NCBI GenBank assembly: GCA_045591035.1
Contig: JAZNSG010000014.1
Span: 1-41,435 of the forward strand
Source of the DNA: SIG440 sp045591035
Lineage (GTDB): Bacteria > Bacillota > Clostridia > Monoglobales > Monoglobaceae
DNA length: 41,435 nt
Reading direction: 5' to 3'
Within the stretch, counting starts at the first letter, position 1, and each line of letters starts with the position of its first letter. The notes under the pieces were generated by a model. It did no database searches. It was not told the origin of the DNA and saw only the letters and a list, made by a program, of their open reading frames with translations. Position numbers and translations under genes: made by a program. Below, one piece after another: positions 1 through 7,051 of the stretch.

Positions 1-247
<247 letters not shown>

Positions 248-572
248 TTCCGAAAATTGATTAGCTCAATTTTGAATACTAACGTTTTTGTAAAGTTCGC
301 TAAAACTTTGTTGGAATTGACAAGGTCTTAAACCTTGTGCAATTGTCGTAATAGTACTTTCGTACTTATTACCGCTTTAATCACTGTGTACTTTTCAAAC
401 ATCACGTCGAAACTCGCCTTTTTGCTCGGTCTCTTTCGTGACCATCGCCTTTTCCGGCGGTTTCTCCTTCTTCCCAAAAAACTCGACGGTGTCTCCTTTT
501 TAGGGAGCCCTATTTTTTGGTGCCCGTCTTTGCGGGTCTTTTAGGTGTTCTCTCACACGAGAGAGCCTACCT
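248..572 (-). other. 16S rRNA 5' leader (transcribed spacer)
   Basis: This stretch lies between promoter P2 and the 16S start and has no credible gene. It contains two compact inverted repeats, 315-344 (AATTGACAAGGT / ACCTTGTGCAATT arms) and 348-372 (GTAATAGTAC with its near-complement), a short CTCTC/GAGAG hairpin near 551-566 just after the P2 start point, and a TTTGAAAAGTACAC string (minus strand, about 385-402) that resembles the boxA-like antitermination region of clostridial rrn leaders. The boxA call is tentative. No tRNA is present. Confidence 0.6.
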
Positions 573-601
573 ATCTTATCACACCGCCGCCTCTTTGTCA
601 A
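573..601 (-). promoter_or_regulatory. rrn promoter P2
   Basis: On the minus strand, -35 TTGACA (596-601), a 17-bp spacer and -10 TAAGAT (573-578). It lies about 325 nt upstream of the 16S gene and reads towards it, so it is the proximal rRNA promoter of a tandem pair. Confidence 0.85.
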
Positions 602-674
602 GACTTTTTCAAAACTTTTTTAAAAAAACTTTTCATTCTTTCCTGACCGTTTCCCTCAGCGGCGCAACTCGTTT

Positions 675-703
675 ATATTAACACACTATTTTACTTTTGT
701 CAA
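675..703 (-). promoter_or_regulatory. rrn promoter P1
   Basis: On the minus strand, -35 TTGACA (698-703), a 17-bp spacer and -10 TAATAT (675-680). It is the distal member of a tandem pair; P1 and P2 are about 100 bp apart, the usual layout of Firmicutes rRNA operons. The AT-rich stretch beyond it (704-846) is shared with the divergent carboxypeptidase gene and may act as an UP element. Confidence 0.85.
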
Positions 704-846
704 GTCCTTTTTTACAATTTTTTTATAATTTTTTTGTGCAATATTACAACTTTTTCATTTCATCTCTTTTCACACTTTTCTATGACAAGAATATTGCCCA
801 TTCCCCTTTCATAATTATATTAAAAAACAGAAAGGCTGATATATAT

Positions 847-2019
847 ATGAAAACTTTTTTTAAAAGCTTTGTTCCTGTAGTCTTAATAATTACCCTTTTT
901 ATTAATTTTTCGGTATCTGCCGAAATAGTCAGTCAGGTAAACGCAGACGTGTCGGCTCAGCTTGTGACTGCGCCATCTGCTATTCTCATGGAAGCATCAA
1001 GTGGGCAGGTTCTTTATGAACTGAATGCCGATGAGAAGTTACCCATAGCAAGTGTCACAAAAACAATGACAATGCTTCTTATTATGGAAGCCTTGGATTT
1101 TGGAAAGATATCTTTGGATGACTCCGTTACGGTAAGCGAATACGCCGCATCAATGGGCGGTTCTCAGGTATTTCTTGAGGTTGGTGAACAGATGTCTGTG
1201 CAGGATATGCTGAAAGCCATAGCTGTTGCATCCGGAAATGATGCCGCAGTTGCAATGGCTGAGTTTGTTGCCGGTACAGAACCTGCTTTTGTGGAATTGA
1301 TGAACAAACGTGCCGAAGAACTGGGCTGCACAAACACCCATTTCATAAACTGTAATGGCCTTGACGAAACCGCAGAGCATCACAGCACCGCAAGAGATGT
1401 AGCAATTATATCCCGCGAACTTCTTAAACATCCAAAAATTCTTGACTACACTACTATCTGGATGGACACTTTGCGTGGTGGCGAGTTCGGACTTTCAAAT
1501 ACAAACAAACTCATTCGTTTTTATAAAGGAGCAAATGGCTTAAAAACAGGTTCTACCTCTGCCGCTAAATATTGTCTGTCTGCTACAGCAAAGAGAAACG
1601 ATATGCAGCTGATAGCAGTTGTACTTGCCGCTCCATCAAGTGCAGAACGTTTTGCGAGTGCGACCAAACTCCTTGACTACGGTTTTGCTAATTACTCAGT
1701 TGTAAACGCCGCTGAAAAGATTGGCACTCTGGAGCCTGTTCCCGTTGTCGGCGGCAAGGTTGACAGCACAATCCCCATAGCTGACCCAAATGTAAACTTT
1801 ATTGTAAAAAAGGGCAATCAGGATAAAATTGAGATATCCACCACTTTTCAGGAAAACCTAAGGGCCCCCATTGCAAAAAATCAAAAAATCGGGCTTTCCA
1901 CTCTTTCAATAGATGGCCAAAAGGTGGCAGAATGTCCTATACTTGCCTCCACAGAAGTTCCCCGGATGACCTATTTCGCAACCATCTCCAAGTTGTTTTG
2001 GAAATGGTTGTGCAATTAA
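847..2019 (+). CDS. dacA: D-alanyl-D-alanine carboxypeptidase (PBP5/DacA-type)
   Basis: A serine D,D-carboxypeptidase that trims the terminal D-Ala from peptidoglycan stem peptides outside the membrane (peptidase family S11). The 390-aa protein has an N-terminal signal peptide (about 1-24), the SxxK motif S69-V-T-K72, the S-G-N motif at 129-131 and the K-T-G motif at 233-235, then a C-terminal PBP5-like domain ending in a short amphipathic tail (YFATISKLFWKWLCN) that should anchor it to the outer face of the membrane. The frame is open from 697, but the ATG at 847 gives a clean signal peptide and has GAAAGG upstream (about 829-835), so 847 is preferred. It diverges from the rrn operon. The exact paralogue (vegetative DacA or sporulation DacB/DacF) cannot be told from sequence alone. 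Confidence 0.93.
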   Translation: MKTFFKSFVPVVLIITLFINFSVSAEIVSQVNADVSAQLVTAPSAILMEASSGQVLYELNADEKLPIASVTKTMTMLLIMEALDFGKISLDDSVTVSEYAASMGGSQVFLEVGEQMSVQDMLKAIAVASGNDAAVAMAEFVAGTEPAFVELMNKRAEELGCTNTHFINCNGLDETAEHHSTARDVAIISRELLKHPKILDYTTIWMDTLRGGEFGLSNTNKLIRFYKGANGLKTGSTSAAKYCLSATAKRNDMQLIAVVLAAPSSAERFASATKLLDYGFANYSVVNAAEKIGTLEPVPVVGGKVDSTIPIADPNVNFIVKKGNQDKIEISTTFQENLRAPIAKNQKIGLSTLSIDGQKVAECPILASTEVPRMTYFATISKLFWKWLCN

Positions 2020-2033
2020 GCAACGCTCTCAAG

Positions 2034-2062
2034 TTGACAAAAGCAAAAAAATCGGCTACAAT
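2034..2062 (+). promoter_or_regulatory. promoter of the MTA/SAH nucleosidase gene
   Basis: TTGACA (2034-2039), a 17-bp spacer and TACAAT (2057-2062), ending 40 nt before the ATG at 2103. It lies just after the carboxypeptidase stop, so the nucleosidase has its own sigma-A-type promoter. Confidence 0.8.
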
Positions 2063-2102
2063 TGTCCTTACCTGGAAATAGATTTTTACGGAGGATTATA
2101 TA

Positions 2103-2789
2103 ATGATAGGAATTATAGGCGCAATGGATGTAGAAGTAAATAAGTTCAAGGAGCTTATGATTGGCAAAACCACCGAAACCATAAGTGGAACAGAGTTTGT
2201 TTGCGGTACTCTTTGGGGGCATCCCACCGTTGTGGCAGTCAGTGGCGTCGGCAAGGTAAACGCCGCAATCTGTACCCAAACCATGATACTTAAGTTTTCA
2301 CCAAAATATATTATAAACAGCGGAGTTGCCGGCGGTCTTCACCCATCACTTAATATTTGTGACATAGTGGTCGCTTCTGCCGTGGTCCAGCACGACATGG
2401 ATACCTCACCCTTAGGAGACCCCGTTGGTTTCATTTCAGGGATAAACATTGTTGATATTCCGTGCGATGAAGCCTTGAGCGAAAAGCTTATGAATGCAGC
2501 CACAGAAAACAATATTCACACATTAAAAGGAAAGATAGCTTCAGGCGACCAGTTTATAAACAGCAGCGAAAAGAAATCTTACCTTATAAAAACCTTTGAT
2601 GCTTATGCCTGTGAGATGGAGGCTGCATCAATCGGCCATGTTTGTTATAAAAATCAGGTTCCCTTTGGAATTCTCCGTTCGATTTCCGATAATGCCGATG
2701 ACAGCTCACACATTTCATACACAGACTTTGTTCAGGCTGCCGCCGACAATCTCGTAAAGGTTATGAATAGTCTCTACAAAAACATATAA
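2103..2789 (+). CDS. mtnN: 5'-methylthioadenosine/S-adenosylhomocysteine nucleosidase
   Basis: Cleaves the glycosidic bond of MTA and SAH, releasing adenine; this detoxifies by-products of SAM use and feeds adenine to salvage (cytoplasmic, PNP/UDP phosphorylase fold). The 228-aa length is normal for MtnN/Pfs. It starts with the family signature IGIIGAMDVEV, has the nucleoside-binding NSGVAGGL segment, the EMEAASIGHV motif that carries the substrate-ribose glutamates, and RSISDNAD with the catalytic aspartate. GGAGG at 2090-2094 sits 8 nt before the ATG. It has its own promoter and is followed by an intrinsic terminator at 2854-2889, so it is probably monocistronic. Confidence 0.95.
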   Translation: MIGIIGAMDVEVNKFKELMIGKTTETISGTEFVCGTLWGHPTVVAVSGVGKVNAAICTQTMILKFSPKYIINSGVAGGLHPSLNICDIVVASAVVQHDMDTSPLGDPVGFISGINIVDIPCDEALSEKLMNAATENNIHTLKGKIASGDQFINSSEKKSYLIKTFDAYACEMEAASIGHVCYKNQVPFGILRSISDNADDSSHISYTDFVQAAADNLVKVMNSLYKNI

Positions 2790-3070
2790 ACAAATCAAAA
2801 AGACCGAAAGGGCGTCTTCGCATAGAGAGAAATCAATTTTAACTATATTAATTAAAGCCTCGAAACACTGAATGTTTCAAGGCTTTTTGTTATTCAAAAT
2901 GACATAATCACTTGAAACAAAGGATTTTGGATGTTGGACAAGCAAAAAACGCAGGTAATCCTGTATTGGCTTGGCGAGTATTTTTGCAAAGTACAACGCC
3001 AAAATACAAAGTTTCAAATTGGTTTATCTCTATGTGAAGACGCCAAAAGTTTTCGGTCTTTTTTTTGTTT
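2790..3070. repeat. about 280-bp element with long imperfect terminal inverted repeats
   Basis: The left arm (about 2788-2839) and the reverse complement of the right arm (about 3016-3070) align over some 52 bp: AAACAAA, AAAAGACCGAAA, GCGTCTTC-CATAGAGA-AAA-CAATTT are shared, with four substitutions and a few short indels. The interior (about 2840-3015) holds the mtnN terminator (2854-2889) and a second palindrome around TTGGCG...CGCCAA (about 2969-3002). The right arm ends next to the -35 box of the ABC-F promoter and contains a T-run hairpin (about 3036-3066) that could act as a terminator. No credible gene lies inside. Confidence 0.7.
2854..2889 (+). terminator. intrinsic terminator after mtnN
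   Basis: AAAGCCT-GAAACA / TGTTTC-AGGCTTT stem with a short loop, followed by TTTTTGTT. It lies 65 nt after the nucleosidase stop. Confidence 0.85.
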
Positions 3071-3097
3071 GACAAACCCGGCTAAATTGGGTATAAT
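3069..3097 (+). promoter_or_regulatory. promoter of the ABC-F gene
   Basis: TTGACA (3069-3074), a 17-bp spacer and TATAAT (3092-3097): a perfect consensus promoter. The expected start point is about 3104, which excludes the upstream in-frame ATG at 3104 as translation start and supports the ATG at 3131. Confidence 0.88.
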
Positions 3098-3130
3098 ATT
3101 TGCTTGTACAATCTATTTAGGAGAAAAAAT

Positions 3131-4684
3131 ATGAGTATACTTAACGCAGAAAATATAACTCACGGTTTTGGCGGTCGTCAAATTCTTGAAGACGCAAGTT
3201 TTCGTCTTTTGAAAGGCGAACATATCGGCTTGATAGGCGCCAATGGCGAGGGAAAATCAACGTTTTTGAAAATCATTACCGGCGAACTTCAGCCCGACAG
3301 CGGAAAAGTTGAGTGGTGTCGCCATATCACCTATGGCTATCTTGACCAATATTCATCCTTGGGCAAAGGCAAAACAATAATGGATGTGCTTAGGGATGCC
3401 TTTTCGCATCTGAGCTCACTTGAAGCCGAAATGATTGCAATTTATGACAAAATGGCGGACGCTGATGAATCCGAAATGAACCAGATGCTTGAAGACGTGA
3501 GTGAAATCCAGGAAATCCTTGAATCCTCGGGTTACTATACCATTGATTCAAAAATCTCCGAATATGCAAACGGACTTGGGCTGGGCGAAATTGGTCTTGA
3601 CAAGGATGTGTCCGAGCTTAGCGGCGGACAAAGGTCAAAGGTTCTTCTTGCAAAGGTCCTGCTTGAAAACCCCATGATTCTTATTCTCGACGAGCCCACG
3701 AACTTTCTTGATGAAAATCATATCAACTGGCTCACAAACTTTCTTCAAAACTATGAAAATGCTTTTATCCTTGTGTCCCACGATATGCCATTCCTGACAA
3801 AGGTAACAAATGTTATATACCACCTTGAAAATACAATCCTGACACGATACAAAGGAACTTATGAGGATTTTCTCAGAATGTATGACATAAAAAAGCAACA
3901 GATTGAACAGGCATACAAAAAGCAACAGAAAAAGATTGCCGACCTTGAGGACTTTGTAGCAAGAAACAAGGCAAGAGCAGCAACAGCCACCCTTGCCCGT
4001 TCACGTCAAAAAGAGCTTGACAAAATGGACCGAATCAGCATCGCTCCCGAAAAAATCAAACCGACTTTTGTGTTTCAAGCTGACCGGGCGCCCGGAAAAG
4101 TTGTAATCTCAGCAGAAAATATTGTCATCGGGTACGACAGCCCCCTAACAAAAAAGATAAATCTTCAAATTGAGAGAAATAAGAAAATTGCCATCAAAGG
4201 CGTAAACGGTCTCGGAAAATCCACACTTCTCAAGACCTTGCTGAAGCTCATTCCACCTATTGAAGGGGAAATAGAGCATGACCAGTTCATCAATGTCGGC
4301 TATTTCGAGCAGGAAGAATCCGCATCCGACAAAACTGCATTGCAGGAATTTTGGGACGAATTCCCGTCTCTTACCAATGCCGAAGCACGTGCCGCCCTTG
4401 CCAAATGCGGACTTACCACCGAGCACATAACAAGCCAGATGAAAGTTCTTTCCGGTGGTGAAAATGCAAAGGTACGCCTGTGCAAGATTATGCAAAAGCC
4501 ATCAAACCTTCTTGTGCTGGACGAACCTACGAACCATCTGGACATCGCCGCAAAGGACGAACTCGCCCGAGCTATAAAGGAGTTTAAAGGTACGGTTCTT
4601 TTAGTCAGCCACGAACCAGAGTTTTATTCGTCAGTTGTTGATGAGGTGTGGGACGTGTCGGACTGGAGCACAAAAATTGTTTGA
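3131..4684 (+). CDS. ABC-F family ATP-binding protein (ribosome-associated)
   Basis: A soluble protein of 517 aa with two ABC ATPase domains and no membrane segments, the mark of ABC-F translation factors, which bind the ribosomal E site and include antibiotic-protection proteins. Domain 1: Walker A GANGEGKST (36-44), signature LSGGQ (163-167), Walker B with DEPTNFLD (187-194). A charged linker follows (about 245-325) that would form the arm reaching the peptidyl-transferase side. Domain 2: Walker A GVNGLGKST (357-365), signature LSGGE (440-444), DEPTNHLD (464-471). AGGAG at 3119-3123 precedes the ATG. Whether it is a housekeeping factor or a resistance determinant cannot be decided here. It is monocistronic, with its own promoter and terminator. 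Confidence 0.9.
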   Translation: MSILNAENITHGFGGRQILEDASFRLLKGEHIGLIGANGEGKSTFLKIITGELQPDSGKVEWCRHITYGYLDQYSSLGKGKTIMDVLRDAFSHLSSLEAEMIAIYDKMADADESEMNQMLEDVSEIQEILESSGYYTIDSKISEYANGLGLGEIGLDKDVSELSGGQRSKVLLAKVLLENPMILILDEPTNFLDENHINWLTNFLQNYENAFILVSHDMPFLTKVTNVIYHLENTILTRYKGTYEDFLRMYDIKKQQIEQAYKKQQKKIADLEDFVARNKARAATATLARSRQKELDKMDRISIAPEKIKPTFVFQADRAPGKVVISAENIVIGYDSPLTKKINLQIERNKKIAIKGVNGLGKSTLLKTLLKLIPPIEGEIEHDQFINVGYFEQEESASDKTALQEFWDEFPSLTNAEARAALAKCGLTTEHITSQMKVLSGGENAKVRLCKIMQKPSNLLVLDEPTNHLDIAAKDELARAIKEFKGTVLLVSHEPEFYSSVVDEVWDVSDWSTKIV

Positions 4685-4711
4685 TAACAGTTTAGAAAAT
4701 TTTACATACTT

Positions 4712-4749
4712 ACAGGCAAATCCTATCCCGGGATTTGCCTGTATTTTTA
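4712..4749 (+). terminator. intrinsic terminator after the ABC-F gene
   Basis: ACAGGCAAATCC / GGATTTGCCTGT perfect 12-bp stem with a 7-nt loop, followed by ATTTTTATT. It ends the ABC-F transcript. Confidence 0.9.
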
Positions 4750-4796
4750 TTCTGTTCTATTCAAACCTCTTTTTTTGTACCGTCTAAACCTTTACT

Positions 4797-5096
4797 CTAT
4801 GGATTGCAGTTCTTACAAGGAGTATACCCCTCACTTATTGCAATCTCCTTACTATTAAAATATGTTCTGTTTTCATTGCCCGGCAACGAAAAACAACTTG
4901 GCAAATGGTACTTCTTGGAATTTTTATTACCTATGTATTCTATATTAGTTTCATGATTCTCTGCTTTTTCAGCAATGTACATATGCTCATTTTCAGTATT
5001 TCCATTTTCTTCTATCGTTAATTTTCCTTTTGTATTATTGCAACCAGGCATTATCAAAGCTAAAACTACTGCAACAAAGACTATGATTCTTTTCAT
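4797..5096 (-). CDS. small lipoprotein with C-terminal Cys/His zinc-binding-like motif
   Basis: A 99-aa predicted lipoprotein: basic start MKR, hydrophobic stretch 4-17 and a lipobox-like LIMPGC with the lipid-modified Cys19. After a Glu/Asn-rich linker, the last 45 residues carry the pattern YIGNKNSKKYH-x3-C ... YFNSKEIAISEGYTPCKNCNP (H64, C68, C94, C97). This small module is found at the C-terminus of secreted nucleases and ComEC-like hydrolases and is related to the Ada metal-binding motif; here it stands almost alone. GGAGAGG lies at 5103-5109. It diverges from an XRE regulator whose putative operator overlaps its promoter. The substrate is unknown. Confidence 0.75.
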   Translation of the reverse strand: MKRIIVFVAVVLALIMPGCNNTKGKLTIEENGNTENEHMYIAEKAENHETNIEYIGNKNSKKYHLPSCFSLPGNENRTYFNSKEIAISEGYTPCKNCNP

Positions 5097-5117
5097 TTAT
5101 TACCTCTCCTTTTTTAT

Positions 5118-5174
5118 GTAATATCACAATTTGAGATAATAATCAATATCTCATTTTGAGAATTATATAATAAT
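5118..5174. promoter_or_regulatory. divergent promoter/operator region between the lipoprotein gene and the XRE regulator
   Basis: On the minus strand, TTGATT (5141-5146), a 17-bp spacer and TATTAC (5118-5123) form a promoter for the lipoprotein gene. A perfect dyad, TGAGATA (5132-5138) / TATCTCA (5147-5153), brackets its -35 box, and TCTCA-ttt-TGAGA follows at 5149-5161, giving three related half-sites. A TATAAT at 5166-5171 is a likely -10 for the rightward regulator gene. This is the expected layout for a Cro/CI-type repressor controlling itself and its neighbour. Confidence 0.6.
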
Positions 5175-5191
5175 AGTAGAGGTGATATTTT

Positions 5192-5404
5192 ATGAGATTA
5201 CGAGCCCTGCGTGAAGATTCTGATATAAAGCAATCAACTCTTGCAGAATATTTGCATATTAAACAGAACACATATTCCCAATACGAAAACGGTCAACGTC
5301 AACTGCCTGTTGATGTATTAATAAAACTTGCCGAATTTTATAACGTATCCACTGATTATATATTGGGGATCACAGACGTTAAAACACCCTATTCTAAAGA
5401 CTGA
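5192..5404 (+). CDS. XRE-family (Cro/CI-type) helix-turn-helix regulator
   Basis: A 70-aa protein that is almost entirely one HTH_3 domain: MRLRALREDSDIKQSTLAEYL (helices 1-2), the recognition helix in IKQNTYSQYENGQRQ, and helices 4-5 ending in YNVSTDYILGITD. There is no sensor or dimerisation extension, so it resembles small phage-like repressors. AGAGGTGA (about 5178-5184) precedes the ATG. It diverges from the lipoprotein gene across a palindrome-containing 95-bp gap, so that gene and itself are the likely targets. The hairpin at 5440-5469 follows. Confidence 0.88.
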   Translation: MRLRALREDSDIKQSTLAEYLHIKQNTYSQYENGQRQLPVDVLIKLAEFYNVSTDYILGITDVKTPYSKD

Positions 5405-5439
5405 TTTATAAAAACAATTAACAGAAATTCTATATGCAT

Positions 5440-5484
5440 AAAAAAGCTCCGCAAATGCGGAGCTTTTGAAATATCCAAGATAAC
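5440..5484. repeat. 45-bp direct repeat, copy 1 (contains a bidirectional terminator hairpin)
   Basis: Identical over 45 bp to 6589-6633. It contains AAAAGCTCCGCA-aat-TGCGGAGCTTTT, a strong stem with A and T tracts, so it can terminate the rightward XRE transcript and the leftward two-TM protein transcript. The two copies border a 1.1-kb segment. The stretch 5485-5600 beyond it holds no gene; a TTGCTT-16-TATACT pair at 5566-5593 (+) could be a promoter running antisense to the two-TM gene, but this is weak. Confidence 0.9.
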
Positions 5485-5600
5485 TGCTGTTTCCGTAACA
5501 CTTGTAATATATTTACATTGTGCTATATCTCATATTTGCTCGTTTATTTTTTCAAAACTTTTGTTTTGCTTTTGTGGTAAATTATAGTATACTTTGCCAT

Positions 5601-6107
5601 CTATTTGTTTTTGATAGCATCTAACAATTTAATAATTTCAGCAAAGCCCAGAAACATTGTTCCGCTTATTAACGAAACACACCAATAAACAAAAGCAACA
5701 GCAAAGGAAAACTCTGTATCAGTATATGTATAATAATATCCTCTTTCTACTTCTACCGTACCCAAAACAATACCCGCAATAAACCCACCAGCAAACACAA
5801 TCCAAGCTATAATTGTTAGTAGCGTGGCAATAGGATTATTTTCTTTTGTTTCTTCTTTTTTTGAATACTCCTTCACTTTTTGATATTCTTCATCTGTGAT
5901 TTCAATTGGAACTTCTTTATAATACTTGTATGCTGAACTAGCATTATCCCATTCAGATGAAGAATATTCCTGATTATACTCATTATCCGGAGAATATACC
6001 TTTTCACACAATCCTAATTCAATTAAAATTTTTTGTTTTTCTTCCTCATATTTTTTCTTTTCGGCATCTATTTTTGCATCTAAAAATGCTTTTACTTTAT
6101 CATTCAT
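5601..6107 (-). CDS. hypothetical two-TM membrane protein with N-terminal coiled coil
   Basis: 168 aa. I do not recognise the family. Residues 4-34 are a charged heptad-like helix (Lys/Glu rich), 35-90 are polar and Tyr/Glu rich, then two hydrophobic segments follow (about 93-116, rich in Ile/Gly, and about 132-156), separated by a short Tyr-rich loop, with a short basic tail. There is no signal peptide, so the N-terminal half is probably cytoplasmic. GGAGGG at 6115-6120 sits 7 nt before the ATG, and a good promoter lies at 6138-6166. It lies inside the segment bounded by the 45-bp direct repeats and is more AT-rich in feel than the flanking core genes, so it may be acquired. Confidence 0.7.
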   Translation of the reverse strand: MNDKVKAFLDAKIDAEKKKYEEEKQKILIELGLCEKVYSPDNEYNQEYSSSEWDNASSAYKYYKEVPIEITDEEYQKVKEYSKKEETKENNPIATLLTIIAWIVFAGGFIAGIVLGTVEVERGYYYTYTDTEFSFAVAFVYWCVSLISGTMFLGFAEIIKLLDAIKNK

Positions 6108-6137
6108 TAAGCTTCCCTCCTAAACTTTGTTGCATAT

Positions 6138-6166
6138 ATTATATCATAATATTCTATAATTGTCCA
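6138..6166 (-). promoter_or_regulatory. promoter of the two-TM protein gene
   Basis: On the minus strand, TGGACA (6161-6166), a 17-bp spacer and TATAAT (6138-6143) preceded by TGA, about 30 nt upstream of the ATG at 6107. Confidence 0.75.
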
Positions 6167-6322
6167 TATTTTTACAAATAAATATCCCCATGTATAACAG
6201 GTGCTATCTCATTTTAGGACAGTTGCTCTACTCACTACTGACTACGCACAAGTACGATTCTTTATTGACCTGCCAACCGCGCATTTATTACTTGCTACCC
6301 ATAAATGGGTTATTTTCTTGCA
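6167..6322. other. gene-free stretch between the two-TM gene promoter and the MITE-like repeat
   Basis: There is no convincing ORF. The only structure I see is a small ACCCAT-aa-ATGGGT palindrome followed by TTATTTT at about 6297-6317, a possible weak terminator in the + direction. Confidence 0.5.
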
Positions 6323-6456
6323 GGCTTCCCCTTGAGGGGAAGCTGTCGAGCAAGGCGAGACTGATGAGGTGTTTATTATACAGCCTTTTATTATCTACAT
6401 TACCACCTCATCCGAGTTTTGCTCCGCAAAACCCACCTTCCCCTCAAGGGGAAGTC
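6323..6456. repeat. MITE-like inverted-repeat element
   Basis: About 134 bp bounded by near-palindromes CTTCCCCTTGAGGGGAAG (6325-6342) and CTTCCCCTCAAGGGGAAG (6437-6454). Inside them, GATGAGGTG (about 6363-6371) and CACCTCATC (about 6404-6412) form a second inverted pair, so the whole unit can fold on itself. From memory this CTTCCCCT-AGGGGAAG / CACCTCATC combination is a frequent intergenic repeat in gut Clostridia. It has no coding capacity; the ORFs crossing it are artefacts of its GC-rich arms. Confidence 0.75.
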
Positions 6457-6554
6457 TTTCCAACAATTTGTCTATGCTACGCTACAATGTTGCATAATAA
6501 TATGCTTATTCGTATGCTTTACTTTTCCGTCTGTTCACCGGTTAACCTTTATTG

Positions 6555-6580
6555 AACCACGCGACTATCGCGTGGTTTTC
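6555..6580 (+). terminator. hairpin with T-tract between the repeat element and rpsI
   Basis: AACCACGCGA (6555-6564) / TCGCGTGGTT (6568-6577), a perfect 10-bp stem with a 3-nt loop, followed by TTC. It resembles an intrinsic terminator facing the rplM-rpsI operon, although no + strand gene precedes it, so it may be left over from a lost gene. Confidence 0.6.
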
Positions 6581-6588
6581 TTTATACA

Positions 6589-6633
6589 AAAAAAGCTCCG
6601 CAAATGCGGAGCTTTTGAAATATCCAAGATAAC
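6589..6633 (-). terminator. rpsI terminator; 45-bp direct repeat copy 2
   Basis: It starts 3 nt after the rpsI stop codon. The minus-strand transcript folds into AAAAGCTCCGCA / TGCGGAGCTTTT followed by a U-tract, a strong intrinsic terminator for rplM-rpsI. The 45 bp are identical to 5440-5484, so either the terminator was duplicated or both copies derive from a recombination site. Confidence 0.9.
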
Positions 6634-6636
6634 AGA

Positions 6637-7035
6637 TTATCTCTTTGAGAACTGAGGAGCACGACGAGCAGCTTTGAGGCCGTACTTCTTTCTTTCCTTC
6701 ATTCTGGGGTCACGAGTAAGATATCCTGCAGCCTTAAGAGTTGCACGGAAAGCTTCTTCGTCAACTTCGAGGAGCGCACGAGCTATACCATGACGGATAG
6801 CACCAGCCTGACCTGTGAAACCGCCACCCTTAACATTTACAAGAACATCGAACTTGCCGAGTGTGCCTGTGAGTTCAAGGGGCTGACGAAGGATTGTCTT
6901 AAGTGTTTCAAGCCCAAAATAATCATCAATATCTCTTTTGTTGATTGTTACAACACCTGTGCCGGGAACCAATCTAACTCTGGCAACAGATTCTTTTCTT
7001 CTACCTGTTCCATAATACTGAACTGTGTTTGCCAT
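6637..7035 (-). CDS. rpsI: 30S ribosomal protein S9 (uS9)
   Basis: 132 aa, the usual bacterial length. It shows the family features YYGTGRRKESVARVRLVPG near the start, the GGGFTGQAGAIRHGIARAL core and the basic C-terminal tail KKYGLKAARRAPQFSKR, whose last Lys-Arg reaches the P-site tRNA anticodon loop. GGGGAGG precedes the ATG, and the gene starts 16 nt after the rplM stop, so the two are co-transcribed in the conserved L13-S9 operon. Confidence 0.99.
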   Translation of the reverse strand: MANTVQYYGTGRRKESVARVRLVPGTGVVTINKRDIDDYFGLETLKTILRQPLELTGTLGKFDVLVNVKGGGFTGQAGAIRHGIARALLEVDEEAFRATLKAAGYLTRDPRMKERKKYGLKAARRAPQFSKR

Positions 7036-7051
7036 AATTCTCTACCTCCCC

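Noticed and set aside
335..544. A 69-aa open frame on the + strand
   Set aside because: It lies entirely in the rRNA leader opposite to transcription, has no ribosome binding site and a low-complexity translation.
697..846. A 50-residue N-terminal extension of the D,D-carboxypeptidase
   Set aside because: It would start on the rrn P1 promoter, would bury the signal peptide, and is Phe-rich from T-tracts; the ATG at 847 has a site and a clean signal peptide.
2931..3134. A 67-aa frame that could be an ABC-F leader peptide
   Set aside because: It crosses the inverted repeat and the consensus promoter and overlaps the ABC-F start; there is no matching promoter upstream. A much shorter leader peptide cannot be excluded.
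6160..6655. Two overlapping + strand frames of 131 and 78 aa
   Set aside because: Their content comes from the MITE-like repeat arms and the terminator hairpins, and the second runs antisense into rpsI.
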